A stretch of 14,185 bases of DNA. It comes from CAZBBC01 sp964489835. GTDB taxonomy: Bacteria > Calditrichota > Calditrichia > JAJRVZ01. Both the position numbers and the translations under genes were made by a program. The notes beneath the pieces are model-generated. The model was not told the origin of the DNA. It was given only the letters and a program-made list of their open reading frames with translations, and searched no databases. How positions within the stretch are numbered: position 1 is the first letter of the stretch; each line of letters begins with the position of its first letter. Where the stretch lies: contig CAZBBC010000120.1 of the NCBI GenBank assembly GCA_964489835.1, positions 1 to 14,185 on the forward strand, written 5' to 3'. This document shows, one piece after another, positions 14,178 to 14,185 of the stretch.

Positions 14178-14185
14178 ATGAAAAA
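14178..14185 (+). CDS. Possible start of a further gene (cut by the window edge)
   Basis: An ATG at 14178 is preceded at 8 nt by AGGA (14166-14169) and followed by a Lys codon. A second pilin-like gene would be typical here, but only two complete codons are visible, so the product cannot be named. Confidence 0.25.

Noticed and set aside
13987..14178. Second plus-strand frame overlapping the pilin end
   Set aside because: It reads through the pilin gene in another frame and through the terminator hairpin, with no ribosome site.

Overview
The window is AT-rich DNA, apparently from a metagenome-assembled Gram-negative bacterium. A run of exactly 100 N at 1807-1906 is a scaffold gap. The Gram-negative call rests on a lipobox lipoprotein, a remnant of a tripartite efflux operon and a type IV pilus-type assembly machine. 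The mix of NarL-type kinases, multi-PAS/REC hybrid proteins, WD40-like (PD40) lipoproteins and sigma-54 promoters would suit a deep lineage such as the Calditrichota/KSB1/Marinimicrobia part of the FCB group, but that is a guess.

Left part (1-3340), decayed and patchy: a minus-strand relic joins the start of an efflux adaptor (HlyD/MFP type) to what looks like the last codons of a TolC-type outer-membrane channel. An intact deoxycytidylate deaminase follows on the minus strand, preceded by an 18-codon reading frame with a good ribosome site. Then comes a repeat-rich intergenic stretch containing the gap, a clear sigma-70 promoter and a PD40 beta-propeller lipoprotein. A short hairpin repeat (GCAGCC-3 nt-GGCTGC) occurs in nearly identical copies at 121-148 and 2231-2258.

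Middle part (3458-8990), signalling: a REC-PAS-PAS-PAS-HisKA_3 kinase and a NarL/FixJ-type response regulator look like a cognate pair. After them come two overlapping genes that divide a histidine kinase between them. The first has an ATPase (CA) domain but no phospho-acceptor histidine. The second is REC - H-box (HEFSQPL) - REC with no ATPase domain. A truncated REC/H-box remnant follows.

Right part (8991-14185), pilus or secretion machine: an assembly ATPase of the PilB/GspE family carrying a C-terminal receiver domain, a prepilin peptidase (PilD), an inner-membrane platform protein (PilC/GspF) and a small type IV pilin. Two transcription units start here, each with a sigma-54 type -24/-12 element. 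Each element lies 60-85 bp downstream of a near-identical palindrome, TTGTCA-3 nt-TGACAA. A third copy of the palindrome lies upstream of the large kinase, which links the signalling block to the pilus block.

The most interesting points are the REC domain fused to the pilus motor ATPase, the split histidine kinase, and the shared palindrome with sigma-54 promoters. Together they suggest a pilus system controlled by phosphorelay both in transcription and at the motor. This is inference; the window contains no direct evidence of the phosphotransfer partners.
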